Source: Liolophura sinensis (taxonomy: Eukaryota; Mollusca; Polyplacophora; Chitonida; Chitonidae). From it: a DNA stretch of 64,000 nucleotides. The first letter of the stretch is position 1. Every line of letters begins with the position of its first letter. The DNA is taken from positions 33,955,265-34,019,264 of the forward strand of contig NC_088303.1 of NCBI RefSeq assembly GCF_032854445.1, given 5' to 3'. A model generated the notes under the pieces. The model saw only the letters and a list, made by a program, of their open reading frames with translations. It was not told where the DNA came from and did not search any database. Positions 1-13,234 of this stretch are shown in pieces. A program made the position numbers and the translations under genes.

Positions 1-157
1 GAACATTGCCCTGTGACCTGGCAATTGAGGGGTAGCAGTAGAGGAATGGCTTGGAATCATTCACCTGTATAAATTCTCCCTGTGTGTATTGTGATAGCTT
101 TCCAAGATAACATACTATCTATGATATGCACATTTCTGTATGAATTGCACCTGATGA

Positions 158-207
<50 letters not shown>

Positions 208-210
208 GTA
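158..210. repeat. (TA)n microsatellite
   Basis: Nearly pure TA with three TG interruptions. Confidence 0.9.
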
Positions 211-2253
211 CAATATATTGCTTACATCCTATTTTGAAAACCTTATGTAGAGTTTCCAAATCCAGACAGGACCCCATCACAGGTCATATTGTGGGTATAA
301 TTATAATCTAAATATAAATTAGTGACAAATAAATAATTTGTGTTTTCCTCTGTCTGTGCATTTCAAATGAATCTGTATTTGTGCAATTGCAGATAAACCA
401 CTGAACAAACTCAACAGTTTCAGTTTAAATTTAAAGTGATGGTTGTGTGATTATTAGCGTTTTACTCTTGTTACGAAGTATATAAGGGCAAGATATCAAG
501 ATATGGTGGATACAGTTGTCACAGTTATTGGACATTCATGTCTATATCTTGCTTTTTTTTTCTCTGCGTCCTGTTATCTGCATGGCTGGTTAGACGCTTT
601 GTTCAACAGATGATATCATTTTCTGACAACTTATTGGCAAGCCAAGCACACAAGGTTTCTCATGACCATTGTTATATTTTTTTGGGGAAAAACTTTAAGA
701 AAACCCAAAGAGTTACTCATAAAGTATAACACATGTGTACTCTCATCATCTGAAATTAGATCCACTCATTTGGATTTTAATATTGCCACATTGACAGTAT
801 TTTTTAGCTATATTGTAGTGAGATATGGTATTTGAAAGTTATAAAAAAACCCACAAACTATACTTTGCAATGCTGTGTTTTGATGTACAGGTACATATAT
901 TGATTTGCCCCTAAATTTTTAAGAAGCTGTTGCAGTAAAGTATAAATTTCACATGCAATTTTAACATTTGTAATTCATAAGGTTTTGAAAAAAATAGAAT
1001 TCATTGTAAAGTTAGGTAGAGGCAAGTATGAACTTGACAGAAATCACAAAATAACATGTCGAGGTCAGATAATACATGTACATGTATCTTCATATTCCTA
1101 AACATGCATTAACTGTCTGATGGCGTTGAATTCGGTAGGGAATTTCGGGTGGCTACATTGTACATGTATGTTGCGACATGTATTCATTTCTTCACAGCAC
1201 TATATAAAAACGCTTTATTCCTTAATAAGCTGGCACGAAAATAGATTTTTTTTTTTTTTTTTTTTTTACAATAAATCTATTTGTGAGATGTGTTAGTTTT
1301 ATATGCTGCATTTACATTTGCGGCAAACATGTTTACCCTATTCCATTATGTTTTAACGTGTTTAGACTCTCGTGCTGTTTTTATTCCATCATTGCATAGG
1401 TCACATATCATGCAATGTTGAATATCACCTATTTCCCGTCCCTTAAAGGCTATGCTTTAATTGTCCAACAACATCTGTACCTTTTGGTCAGGCACTTTAT
1501 GTCCTCTTTCAAATCCTTAATACCTTAAAACAATTGATAGCCCATAAACTGTGATTATTGTTGTACCGTGCTAGGACTGTTTACAGAATACATAGAAGCT
1601 CTGTGTCTGAGAATTGCCCATTTGATGCATTTGTTTAGACCTGGTATGTTTGCCCTTCCATGTAGTGAAAGTGCTTTGGCTTGACATTATGGTGTTTATC
1701 GATGTTTTAATGTTGATGGACATTAGTGGATATCAATGTTGATGCGTGTGTATACCCCTAAGGCTGTCTCCCCGCTCCATTGTTTTTATGGCCTCAGTGC
1801 AGTAAAAGCAACCATTAATGTGCTGGACTACCTATGCACATCCAGAAAGTTTCCAGTAATTGAAATTTTGCAAATATGAAGTTGTTAGCATTTCATGTTA
1901 ACTGAATGTTAGTTTACAAACAGAAGGCATATGCCCGGACATGCCTATGAGAATTAAACAAACATTTACAAGACTTGTGATTCAGTTTTCCTTTCATATG
2001 GAAGTGCTGGACAAAAAATGAAATAATCAAGAATCAAGTAAAATTGCATTGTAAATAATTTCCGACTATATCTTTTCTGTTCTCTCAGACTTTTGCTTCA
2101 CTTTTGCATTTTGATGTACTTTGATTTTATTATCAAGTCCTTTTTTTTTGCGGAACATGCTTTTCCACCACAAGCAGATATCTGTGATTATTCTCTCCTG
2201 TTTAATATTCACTATTTGTGTTTTTATATCCCCCACCCCACCCAACACACATA

Positions 2254-2274
2254 CACTCACACACACACACACAC
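2254..2274. repeat. (AC)n microsatellite
   Basis: Run of CACA dinucleotides. Confidence 0.85.
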
Positions 2275-2359
2275 TTTTTAAATGTGAAGGGAAGGATTTT
2301 GATTTGCACCTGTCTGTCAATATGTGTGTATGGTTTAACTTCCAGTCTCATTCGTAGAG

Positions 2360-2490
2360 CAACCTGCGGATGGTTGTGAGTTTCCCACGGGCTCTGCTAG
2401 GTTTCCTCTCACTATAATGCTGGCCGCCATGGTATAAGTGAAATATTCTTGAATGTGGCGTAAAACACCAGTCAAATAAATAAATAAATC
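2360..2490 (+). mobile_element. SINE family A copy, 5'-truncated
   Basis: It has the body block CACTATAATGCTGGCCGCC and the tail block AAGTGAAATATTCTTGAA, ending in CAAATAAATAAATAAAT. It shares these with more than fifteen other copies in this window. Confidence 0.8.
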
Positions 2491-2914
2491 CAGTACAGTC
2501 ATTATCAGTAGTCAATGGCTTTCTTGGGGCCACTTCCCCCGTGATACAGTGATATTCCTAGAATAGTTGTTTTCCATCAATACAGATGTGTCAGTGCATG
2601 TCACACCTGGCAAAGTTTCTAAGCAAATTGTAAAAGGTTGGTGGCTTACCCCTTGCAATATGATTTCCAATGACCTTGTATGAAAAAGATTGATCCCTCC
2701 CACTCTCCAACCACAAGCATGCACCCACTACTATTAAACTATAAGAAAGCTTACATTTGTCTTTAATGGTTTCCTTGCCAGCAACTTGTGAACTTAATTA
2801 ATCCCTGGTGAGGGATTATGCTGTTGTTTCTAGCAAATAATTAAGGCATTTAAAGTTGCTTTCTTTTTGAGTTTCTCAGTCATTATACTCAAAAGGGCCA
2901 GCAGGCTGATCAGC

Positions 2915-2993
2915 TGATTCAAACTGACCTTGCCTGATTCAAACCGACCGGGCCTGATTCAAACCAACCGGGCCTGATTCAAACTGACCTTGA
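2915..2993. repeat. 20-bp tandem repeat, four copies
   Basis: Units begin GATTCAAAC and alternate between ...TGACCTTGCCT and ...CGACCGGGCCT forms. Confidence 0.85.
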
Positions 2994-4339
2994 TCATTCT
3001 TGAATGTTTCATTGTTTTGATGAGATGAGAAAATCACTCAATTTTTTGTTTCATTTCAAGATGATAAGAAAAAGTCTGAGAAGAATGTTTAAAAACTGGG
3101 CCCTTACCGCGAAACAAGAGAAAACCAGTCACTTAAGGTGAGCCAATTCAAGTGCTTCAGAGTTTTCTGTATTTTGTAATTACATGTAAAATTACACTCA
3201 TGTTGTTTAGTACTGTTAATTTAGTACATGTAGTACCAGGTTTTACATTAATTGAATATGATGAGATATTACGTTTTTTTGACATTAGTATAAGAATTTA
3301 CTTTTCATTTATAAACATTAATTTATTTACCAATGTATAACTCGGTGAGCAAATGTCTAAGTTTCCGTCAGATAATTAATCAGGATTAAACACCACCAAA
3401 GGTTTAATCCAGTTTTGTAAACGTGTAATAAAAACTGACAGTGATAGGAGTAAAGAATTTTTCTCAACATGAGACTGTTACATTAAATTGCTCAGGTTTG
3501 CTCTGACTTCAAAAATGCCATTTCCAGAGGGAAATCGCCATTAAGACGCCAGTAGTTAATCTCTGCGAGTTTTACACTAAAAAAAAAAAAAAAAATGGGA
3601 AAGTGTCATTTAAGTTCTGTGAGCATTTGATTTATCCAAGGAAGTCACAAGGTAGCAAGTTTCCTACCTTGGATGTTGTGGTATTGACAGCTGTTTACAA
3701 TCAGAATGAAGGAGGAGGTAGCCTTGGGTGGAATAAATGTTTAGGTGATGAGAGAGATCAGCCGATGGTGAAATAGGGATTGTTTATCTTTTAGAATAAC
3801 AGGGTTGTGAGCGTGTTATCGTAATGCTCTCATGCCGGAAATGACACAGGAATTATCTAGATTGACTGCATTGCGGTAATACCAGGATTCGGAGCCAAAG
3901 GGTCTTGGATGGGTAAGGGGACCCCTGGGTCAGCCTGACCTTCAGGCTCGTCAGGGGTGTTCATACAGTTGTTGGTGAACTATTGTTTCTTATTGCAGGT
4001 AGCTCATTCTTACGACATCATACATGTATAAGGTCCAGTTCCACTGAATCAGAAAGAACGTGTTATTTATAATCAAAATTTGCAACATGCAGTATGTGCC
4101 CTTAAATTTCAGGCCATGACTAAGTTTAATACTTATATTTGCCAGACTTGTGCTGATCTTAGAAAGGTTTTTTGAGGTTTGTGAATTTCAGCAGCAAAAG
4201 TAATATTTTATGACATTTGTTTGCTTCTAAAAATGCACTTTTTGGGGCGAATGTTTAGGGTCGAAATGTTTATACATGACACATTTTTTGCTGAAGTGAT
4301 GGAGGTGAAAAATTTGAAATGCATAAATAAACAGCTTTT

Positions 4340-4482
4340 GGACGCAGTTTTCACAAAGATATTGTACATGTACAATAATCGCACATATATGACAATGGTA
4401 CAGTAATTGTGAGGTACAAAATATCATACTGCAAATGTTCGATAAAAAAAAATGTCTTACGTAGATTTGTGAAACTGGGTCC
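4340..4482. mobile_element. MITE-like element copy 1, 143 bp
   Basis: The left end GGACGCAGTTTTCACAAAG is an imperfect inverted repeat of the right end (reverse complement GGACCCAGTTTCACAAAT). The inside matches the copy at 16119-16261, including GACAATGGTA and AAAATATC. Both copies are exactly 143 bp. Confidence 0.65.
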
Positions 4483-6224
4483 AGGTTCTGGCTGACAAAA
4501 ATCAGGTGTTTCATAATAAAATTCATTGAAAAATAAGACATACCGGTATCCTTTTTCCATCAATGGTTTAATATATGACAGGAAAACAATTGCTTTTTGT
4601 TTGATTTTCACAACCGTTAAAACAATTTAAAGAAAAAGTACTATATATTTCAAGTTGAGTACAAATGACCATTTTAGTAAAATTTTATATTCCAGCAGAA
4701 ATGTGAAAATATTGAACTATTTGGTTGCAAAAATGAACTTTTGAAATTCGTTCTGTATTTCTGTTTGTCTTAATTGTTCTTGAAAGGAAGAATGTATGGA
4801 AATAATACATGGTATATCTGACCTGTTTTAGAATTTACACTTGTCTTTCATTGCATTTTTATGAAATGATGTAGGAATAAGTTGTAAAAATGTCGAATTT
4901 CATGACTGTTGTTGTTGTTGTTCCAGTCGTTTAGGTTATAAGCACTGTTCATGTACTATGGATACTTCCATTGACATTTTTATCTGAGTGTCAGCTAGAA
5001 ATAACACAATAAAATGACAAATGAAAAGGCAAGCATTTATGTCCGAAGTATACAGGTAGATGGCATGAACACTATCTATAGTTTTGAAGTGATGTCTTCG
5101 TGGCTCTCAGCCAATCATAAGCACACTCTTTAGACATGTGACTAGAGTACTGAAGGTGAAGACAAACCGAATATAACGCAGGCGAGATAGGCATTGAATA
5201 TGATTTTAGCTTAAATAATGAAAAATATACCTTTTAGGTAAGAATTTTTTTTCTGGAAAAGTAATCAGAATGTGCCCATTAAAGCTCCTTGTTATTTATC
5301 ACCTCCTGGTCCTTGGGAGCAACCCGGATGTTCAAAGCTATGAATATACAATTTGCCTTACCGTCAACATCGGCAAGGAAATGCAGATTGAAAACATGCA
5401 ACCATTTTTTAATGGTGCTGCATGTATCTTGGTAAAATATATCAGAATGTACTAAAACTTCGAACTCTTCAGGCTTGCAGATATTATATAACTTGTTCCT
5501 ACATTACATTTATAGCTATTGAATGCAAATATTGTTTTCTGCTATTTCGTGTTTGATGGGCTCATTGTTGGCTTGACTATTAAAAACAATGGGCAACATA
5601 TTGTCTACCTAAAGCAAGAAGATCTAAGCAATGTACACACTTTGTTCTCTTCTGTACAAATGTCTAACTGTACATAGTTGTAATCTGTATAGCTGTGATT
5701 GTAGAGCAAAACAGTTCACAGACAGTTCAATATTTCAGCAGAGAATGGCATCTTTTTACATATCACTTTGGAATTGGTTTGTATCGGGCAGGAAATGTTT
5801 AGTGACCATGCCCATTGCACAGAAAGAATTCACAGTGCATGAGTATACAAAAGGTGGAGAGTATCACAGAAGAAAGACTTCCATGACCACATTGTGGAAT
5901 TGATCCCTGCTGCATTAGGAGATGATATTGGTATACTTGTCATTACATGCCTGTACTTGTAGGCTTATGTCATGTTGACATTGTGAGAACATGATCAGAC
6001 TCAGACAAGGAGCTCTTAAGCTACATGACCTTCAGTACACGTAACTGTTCTTAACATGAAGGTCATACACATGCATGTAACTTCATTGACATTTGTTTGG
6101 TTATAGACCTGTCTTCATGAGTATGTGACTCTGACAGCATTTGTTGGGCTTTCTTTGTATGCGTTTATCATATATAAAAAATCTGATACCTTTGGTTGTG
6201 ATACCCTACTTCCTCAACCTTTTC

Positions 6225-6310
6225 ACATATGAAGAGTAACTTTCAGTGTGATTTATGCACCTTTTTAATTAAGTTTTAAAGATAAAACGGCATTGGTTTT
6301 ATCTCTTTTA
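6225..6310 (+). repeat. Dispersed repeat, copy 1
   Basis: TCAGTGTGATTTATGCACC followed by TTTTTAATT resembles 20669-20730. The third copy is inverted near 10307. Confidence 0.5.
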
Positions 6311-7429
6311 TATCATGAGCTGACTTTAGTCATTGCTCTTCTTCAGGTGATGAAATATGCTCAACACAGATACATGTAGTGTTGGCGATAAGAGGGGGAA
6401 AACAGTTAGGGCTTGTGGAGGTGACTAATGTGTTTTTGGTCCATTTGTGCTAAGTGCTTGAAAAATCATATCAGACATTTTACCTTCGATGTCTTTGCCA
6501 AGGCTGGCAGACTCGTTCAAGCAGAAATTTTCTGGCCCATTTAAATTGTTACCTTTTTACTATCATTGCCAGAATCTTCATGAAGATTTACAATGGGTTG
6601 GCTGCATCGAATTTTAATACACATGAACTGCATGCTGATCGTTGATCATTGATTGTCGAAGTTTATTAGGACAATCACTGTATTAATAAGGCTAAAACTA
6701 CAAGTAGTTTTTGTCCAATACATGTACATTTGCTTGATTGGAATTAAAAAAGAGTGAACTCTTTGTAGAGAATTAAATTGTAGACTGCTCTCCCTAAGTT
6801 TCATTTAAACTCAAAAGAAGAGAAGGGTAGAAAATCACTGAGTAAAAAATAATTCATTAGATTCTTTTCCTGACTGAATTGTTAGGGCTTTTAAATTGGA
6901 TTTTTTTTATGTATCAATGTGGAAAATGACTGCATGGTGCCGACAAGATGTTGTACTGTGTGTGACAGATTGGGTTCAGTCTTCAAGGCTAATGTGGCCA
7001 TGTTCTTTAAATTGTACATTTCAAGAAATCAATTACTTATAAAAACAAAATGAAAACTCACCTTTGAAATGTTTTTGTTTTTGCATATCCCTCCTTTTAG
7101 ATTAAGTCTTGGAAAGTTTAGAGCACCTACCTGAATTGTGTCATATTGCACTTCTTTATATATTTTAAATGTGCTTTTATTAAGAAATAAAACATCGTTT
7201 GCCATGCTCAAATCACCAAGATAATGCAAAGCAGACGGGAGGTGTGCATTGTTTGAGAACTAGGGGCCGCAGGCCTCCCGAGTTCTAACATACCATTATG
7301 AAATAATGGCGCCATTGGAGGGAAAAAATAACACTTAAAACATCTACTCTCCCCTTTTTGTTAATATGAAACGGTCTAGGTTGTTTTGCTATAATTTTGG
7401 ATAAGTCCATGCCAATGGAATGGGTGGGA

Positions 7430-7500
7430 AATAAATCATCCAATCAGAGCGAGGCACGACAGTTATTGGCCAATAAATACACATTTCTGGCCAGAACGTC
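7430..7500 (+). promoter_or_regulatory. Possible promoter: CCAAT boxes and TATA-like AATAAATA
   Basis: ATCCAATCAGAGCG is followed within 40 bp by TATTGGCCAATAAATACA, so there are two forward CCAAT boxes, one inverted ATTGG and an AT-rich TATA-like word. A GC-richer segment starts downstream. This could be the unseen promoter of the + strand gene or unrelated. Inference only. Confidence 0.25.
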
Positions 7501-7874
7501 TCCATGTCAGTTCAAGCTCTAAATTTGAGTATAATAGTTTTGCAACGACGTAGGAATGATGATTTTAAATTAGACTAATAAAATACTGTTAGAAGTGAAC
7601 GATTTATTTCCTGCAAAAGCTTTAATTGAAGGTGCTTCTTGAGATGGCAGCATTTCTGAGAATTTGATGAGCCATGTGGAGCTAATTTCAGCACCCTAAC
7701 TTCTTCAACTCGGGTCACACTCTGTGTCTGGGTGACAGTAGGTATGGAGCCAGGCACGGTGACACAAGTCAGAGGCTTCTGACGACCGATAGGAAAACAA
7801 CGGTAAAGAGTAAAACACTGCTCAAAGAGCAGCGTTGTTCTTCAGACGGCCTGTAGCTGTATGTAACTCCTCAG

Positions 7875-8183
7875 GGTGGACTTGTTCGGGTGGCCAGTTA
7901 CGGAAATTATCCCCTGTATTCCAACACCAGTGTGGCTCAGAACAGCGGCTGCAGTGGCGCAGAGACAGTGGTTTGTGTACTGCCGACCAAGTTTTGCTTC
8001 ATGAGAGATATCTGCCATCATCGAGCATACGCTGTTCACTCCCCATCACTTGTTTGTAATACCAGCAATCTGCCGCTTTGGGGGGATAACAACGAAGAGA
8101 ACGTTGAAAAAATGCATCTTTGCCCATGTTGTGCTTATCCAGATATAGTGCCTAGATGCTTGTTGTTACATGCCAGCTCTTGA
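7875..8183 (+). other. Cysteine-rich open frame of uncertain status
   Basis: This frame is about 50% GC in AT-rich surroundings. It opens after an AG (AACTCCTCAG at 7874) and runs 102 codons to TGA. It has ten cysteines (GCSGAETVVCVL, FCFMRDICHH, HLCPCCAYP). No matching exon in phase was found nearby, and I do not recognise the sequence. It could be an isolated exon, a gene relic or a GC-rich repeat. Confidence 0.3.
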
Positions 8184-8355
8184 TATCTCACCCTCAGGAT
8201 AAGTGCCTATTGGCCACATGATGTCAGTTATGGTAAATAATTCGCCCTTAAAGCTGAACCTTACTAATTACATGTAAATTCATTTTACCTTTGTCCTCAG
8301 AAAATTTGAGCTGTCAAATTTTGAAGAAGCCAGATGCTCTGACAGCACAACCCAG

Positions 8356-8371
8356 CCCCCCCCCCCCCCCC
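8356..8371. repeat. Poly-C tract
   Basis: About 16 consecutive C. Confidence 0.9.
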
Positions 8372-8954
8372 TATATTATTAGCGAAAAGGAAATGTCCCA
8401 GCATCCATGACAAGGACGGCAACTGTGTATAGATTGTCAATTCGAGCACAGTTCGCTGACCATTGCTTTTAGTGTTAAACTTTCTGGAGGTATGTTAGAA
8501 TCGTTTTTGTTCAGTTTCTGTGATTTATTATTTATGTACAGTTGTTCTGGTGAATTTCACGTCCAATATTTTGTTCTTTTATCATTCATTGTGTGAATTT
8601 GTCCTTGTGCACTTTTCATTTAAAAGAACTGGATAAAAATGCATTCCTATACCTTGGTGAAATTTCTGATCATATAAATTATTACTCATTTTTGAGTCCA
8701 CAGACATGTCCTATAAATGTAAATGGCTAGTACACATTCAATACCTGTTTGAAAAACAGGTGTCAATATTGTATCGTGTTTTTAGAGTGTTTATAATCAA
8801 AAAGGACATTGGTACATCGATGTTCTGTGAGATCTAAACATGTACATACCTATCAGTAGATCATTGACAGGGGTTCTACCTGTAACAGGTGTGCTCGAGT
8901 ACCTATACGTATCTCGTTTACAACAGGTATGTCTCATGTATAGCCTCACTAAGC

Positions 8955-9425
8955 CTGTTTAGGTGGCAGATTTTGTAATGATCAGTTGTCATCAGCTTGT
9001 ACTAATTAGGAATGTACCTGTAATTATGTCTACCTTTACGGAAGTGTTTAATATTGTGTTATTCATATTACGATTAGGTGGCTGATGTGGTTAGCGTGCC
9101 TCTCACCAGTGCGGATGCTGCAAGTTCAGCTCATGTTGGCTTCATCACCAGCCAGACGCAGGCAGCTCTGTCGTGGGTTTTCTCCGAGCTCTGTCCAGTT
9201 TCCTCCTACCACAATGCTGTCCACAGGCGTCTAAGTTAAATGTTTTTGAATAAAGCGTAAAACATCAATCAAATAAATAAATCAAATAAATGTCATGAGA
9301 ATACTTGTACCTAGTTAATTCTTGGTTACAAACGTACAGACTGTTTACAGGTGGCAGATTTTGTACTGATCAGTGGTCAGCAGCTTGTATTAACTCGTGA
9401 TTTACCTGTATATATATGTCTACCT
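8955..9425. repeat. Two diverged copies of an 85-bp segment flanking a SINE
   Basis: 8955-9041 and 9340-9425 share GGTGGCAGATTTTGTA, TGATCAGT, CAGCTTGTA and TATGTCTACCTT. A SINE sits between them. Confidence 0.7.
9075..9293 (+). mobile_element. SINE family A, near full length with tRNA-like head
   Basis: The head GTGGCTGATGTGGTTAGCG resembles a pol III A box, and GCAAGTTCAGCTC is a degenerate B box. Body and tail follow, ending AATCAAATAAATAAATC. Confidence 0.75.
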
Positions 9426-9639
9426 TGTCGTTGAACGTGCGTTGTTCACGTCATTCAGAATTGTTGGTATAAATGCATAGCGTTGGTTTTGGGAACATAA
9501 GTATATACTGCAGACCTTTTTTCCATGATGCTTATAATGAATTGTTTCCTTTTGTTTTCTTACCATTATCCCATATAATAGGGGAGTTTTCAAGTTCAAA
9601 CTTTTTTGTCGCTGAAGGTAGAGAAAGTCCAACAAGATA

Positions 9640-11590
9640 TTTGTGAGAAATTTATGAGTGAGACAGGTGCTCCAATGTGACAGTGTTTTGGTTTCCCAAC
9701 ATTTACTGGCTTGAATGCAAAGAATGTTGAAAACTTAGTTAAAAAAATAATAATCACAGCATCGCAACACACATAATTTGCTCATGGCCTCTTCAGTGTT
9801 AGCAGTGGTAAGATAAAATCTCTCCAGTGACAACCAATACCTATTACAGTGTTCAGATGTAATTAATTGGCTCTTTCCCCACCTGATCAGCTGTTTGCAT
9901 GATTTATGTTCACATCATTGACGGAAGAGGTATTTACAACATCTTTCTCATTCTTCCATCCATCACTGAATCCAGTCAATTGTTTTTGATTCATATGTAG
10001 TCCGATGTGTTTTTTTGTGTTTTTTTTTTGTGTTGACTGATCCATTCATTGTCAATATAAACAAGAGTGGACATAGCTGCTTACCCAGCAGTTATCAAGC
10101 TGTATAATTTTGTGCAATCAACATGTAACTTTACAGCAATAGAACATATTGAAAATTCAGGAGGTTAAACACATCAGTTTAGCTTAACTATAAATTTCAT
10201 ATTTGACACTTTAATATTAATTAAAATGCCATAAAGGTTTTGATTCTTCAACCTATTCACATGTTTGCAAGGTCTTTATTATTTATAGCATATTCTAAAG
10301 GCATTATTCTGTATTGATTGATAAAATTATACTTTTTGTGAAGCCATGAAACTGGCCAATCCAGTCAATGTAGTTTTGCCTCTAAAATCAAAAATGCGAA
10401 ATCTCTAAAATGCAAAAAGGTTGAGGAATTATGTGAAGCTAATTTAAGGTGAATTGTAGGGAGTGAGATTTATTGATCAGCTAATAGCGTCCAGTCTGCT
10501 AATGTTAAATGTTAAGCCACACACGCGCCATATTTAGCGATCAAAATCTGCAGCACAGGGGATTTGTTTCATTTACAGTGATTTGTTACTTTCTTACTTT
10601 ATGTAAAATAATTTCTGTCGTAAGATTTGCTTAATTCTCAGTTTTGAACTTAAGTCAGTGCTAACCCATAACTCAAGTAATATCTGTCTGTCCACAAAGC
10701 ACAGTTTTAATCATTTTCACGCCATCAATCAATCCTAACTAGTGGGAGCGAAGGCAGTGAACAAAAGATAGGTCATGTGATAGAACATGGTAGTTGTAGG
10801 TCTTCACATGATTGTGATTTGTGAGATTCATAATCAAAAAATATCACCTTAAAGGTGAAGGACAGGGAATTGAGGTCACTTGCTCTGGCAAATAGGCGAT
10901 GTATGCAGAGTTTAATCAGAGATAAAATTGAACTTCACAGCTTTGCCTCACTAGTTTTAATTAGTTTAAATGCAAAATTTCAGACAAGTGATAAAAATTT
11001 GTGCAAATATTTTTCCTTAACAAAATAGGAAGAGAGGCTTAATCAGTTTTGTTGGGGTTTTTTTGGGGGGTTTTTTCTTTATAAGCAATATTTTAACAAA
11101 GAGCATCAGCTTACTGTTTATGTGTGTATTACATGTAGACATGTATCACTATTGCAGTTCATATAATCACAAATAGTGGGAACAAAATTGTGTACATCAA
11201 GTTTAAATAATATTGTGTGGAAATAGTGAGACACATCAGGTAGAGGTTCAAACCTGAACATGGACACAGAATTTGACGATTCTCCTGATTTCTTTGTCAT
11301 GGCTGGCCCTACTTGACATAGTAAGTCATTGATCATTCTTGTTTGCGTCTTTTATGTCTGGTGAAAACCATTTGTTTTCTGCCAATATGGTTTGCACATC
11401 GGTATATGCCATATGCTGCAATGCACGTGGCCAGAGTTGTATTGTTACCCTCACATGGTGCTCCACTTTCATCCAACAATAAAACTGATTGCCATCATAT
11501 AAGTAAAAACTTGTTGAAGGTAACAAACAATCAAGTCAATTAACAAATCAGGTGGGCACAATTTTGTGTACCTCAAGTGGGCATAGTATT
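9640..11590. other. No gene seen
   Basis: AT-rich DNA with a few T-rich runs. Open frames are short and lack coding composition. The dispersed repeat copy at 10307 is listed separately. Confidence 0.5.
10307..10420 (-). repeat. Dispersed repeat, inverted copy
   Basis: TGATAAAATTATACTTTTTG and the following 60 bp are the reverse complement of 20700-20780 with few changes. Confidence 0.6.
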
Positions 11591-11594
11591 ATGT

Positions 11595-12612
11595 ACAGGT
11601 GTTGGATACAACTATAGTGTGTACAGGTAGTGGAAACTATACTGTGGACATGTCTTGGGAACAATTATAGTGTGTACAGGTAGTGAAAACAGTACATTGG
11701 ACATGTGTTGGGAACAATTATAGTGTGTACAGGTAGTGGAAACAGTACAGTGGACATGTGTTGTGAACAGTTATAGTGTGTACAGATAGTGGAAACAGTA
11801 CATTGGACATGTCTTGGCAACAATTATAGTGTGTGCATATTGTAGTGGAAACAGTACAGTGGACATGTGTTGGGAACAGTTATAGTGTGTACAGGTAGTG
11901 GAAACAGTACATTGGCCATGTGTTGGGAACAATTATAGTGTGTACAGGTAGTGGAAACAATACTGTGGACACGTGTTGGGAACAGTTATAGTGTGTACAG
12001 GTAGTGGGAACAGTACAGTGGACACGTGTGGGAACAGTTATAGTGTGTACAGGTAGTGGAAACAATACTGTGGACACGTGTTGGGAACAATTATAGTGTG
12101 TACAGGTAGTGGAAACAGTACATTGGACATGTCTTGGGAACAGTTATAGTGTGCACAGGTAGTGGAAACAGTACAGTGGACATGTGTTGGGAACAGTTAT
12201 AGTGTGCACAGATAGTGGAAACAGTACAGTGGACATGTGTTATGAATAATTATAGTGTGTACAGGTAGTGAAAACAGTACATTGGACATGTGTTGGGAAC
12301 AATTATAGTGTGTACAGGTAGTGGAAACAATACAGTGGACATGTGTTGTGAACAGTTATAGTGTGTACAGATAGTGGAAACAGTACATTGGACATGTCTT
12401 GGCAACAATTATGGTGTGTGCATATTGTAGTGGAAACAGTACAGTGGACATGTGTTGGGAACAGTTATAGTGTGTACAGGTAGTGGAAACAGTGCATTGG
12501 ACATGTGTTGGGAACAATTATAGTGCTTACAGATAGTGGAAACAGTACGTTGGACATGTGTTGGGAACAATTATAGTGCTTACAGATAGTGGAAACAATA
12601 CTGTGGACATTT
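11595..12612. repeat. 53-bp minisatellite, about 19 copies
   Basis: The unit carries ACAATTATAGTGTGTACAGG, TAGTGGAAACAGTAC and TGGACATGTGTTGGGA. Starts at 11661 and 11714 show a 53-bp period. Some units have a TATTGTAG variant. Confidence 0.92.
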
Positions 12613-13234
12613 ATACATGGAGTGGGACCCAGCATTGTTTATTTACACTGATCTCAATAAGCCACTTTTTAATGGAACACTTGTCCCCAGGTACACATGT
12701 GTTTAGATATGTATCAATACACCCACTCCTTATGCTGACATAGCTAGCTATATAGTCTCTGTATGGTTATCTGAGCGCAATCATTTTTCCTACAAGAGGT
12801 TTGTCCAGTGATGTGTGTGTATCGATCGATGCACAGCTGTTTGAAATCAGCGTCAGCTTGCTGGTTTTCTATATTTTTATACGTGGTAATAGCCACTTGT
12901 GTGAAATGAACAACTCCTTACAGGAAATGGCCACAGGCATACAAACACGTGAAGATGCGATCTATGCATGCCATGTGGGATATGTTTTTTGTTCACATCC
13001 TGTACGGCTATTAAACTCGTCACATACATTTACTGTTGTGCAGAAAATTCCAGCTGAACAAATTTACATTGTACGATCACAGCATGGTAAAAACATTTTC
13101 TTAAACCGCGTTCTTCATAGAAAGAGTGTACTGGAATTGATGATTGGGATATTTTTTTCTGTTCAGGACACTGAACACTTCAGCATAGTCATGACTTTAA
13201 ATGGTATTCATATGGGCGTACCTTTGCAAGATTT

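Larger units (their letters stand above)
1..7250. other. No gene seen; AT-rich, repeats and noise ORFs
   Basis: Open frames here are short and lack splice-phase partners or coding composition. The stretch contains TA and AC microsatellites, a 20-bp tandem repeat, one SINE fragment and one MITE-like copy, all listed separately. 5' noncoding exons of the downstream + strand gene could lie here unseen. Confidence 0.5.
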
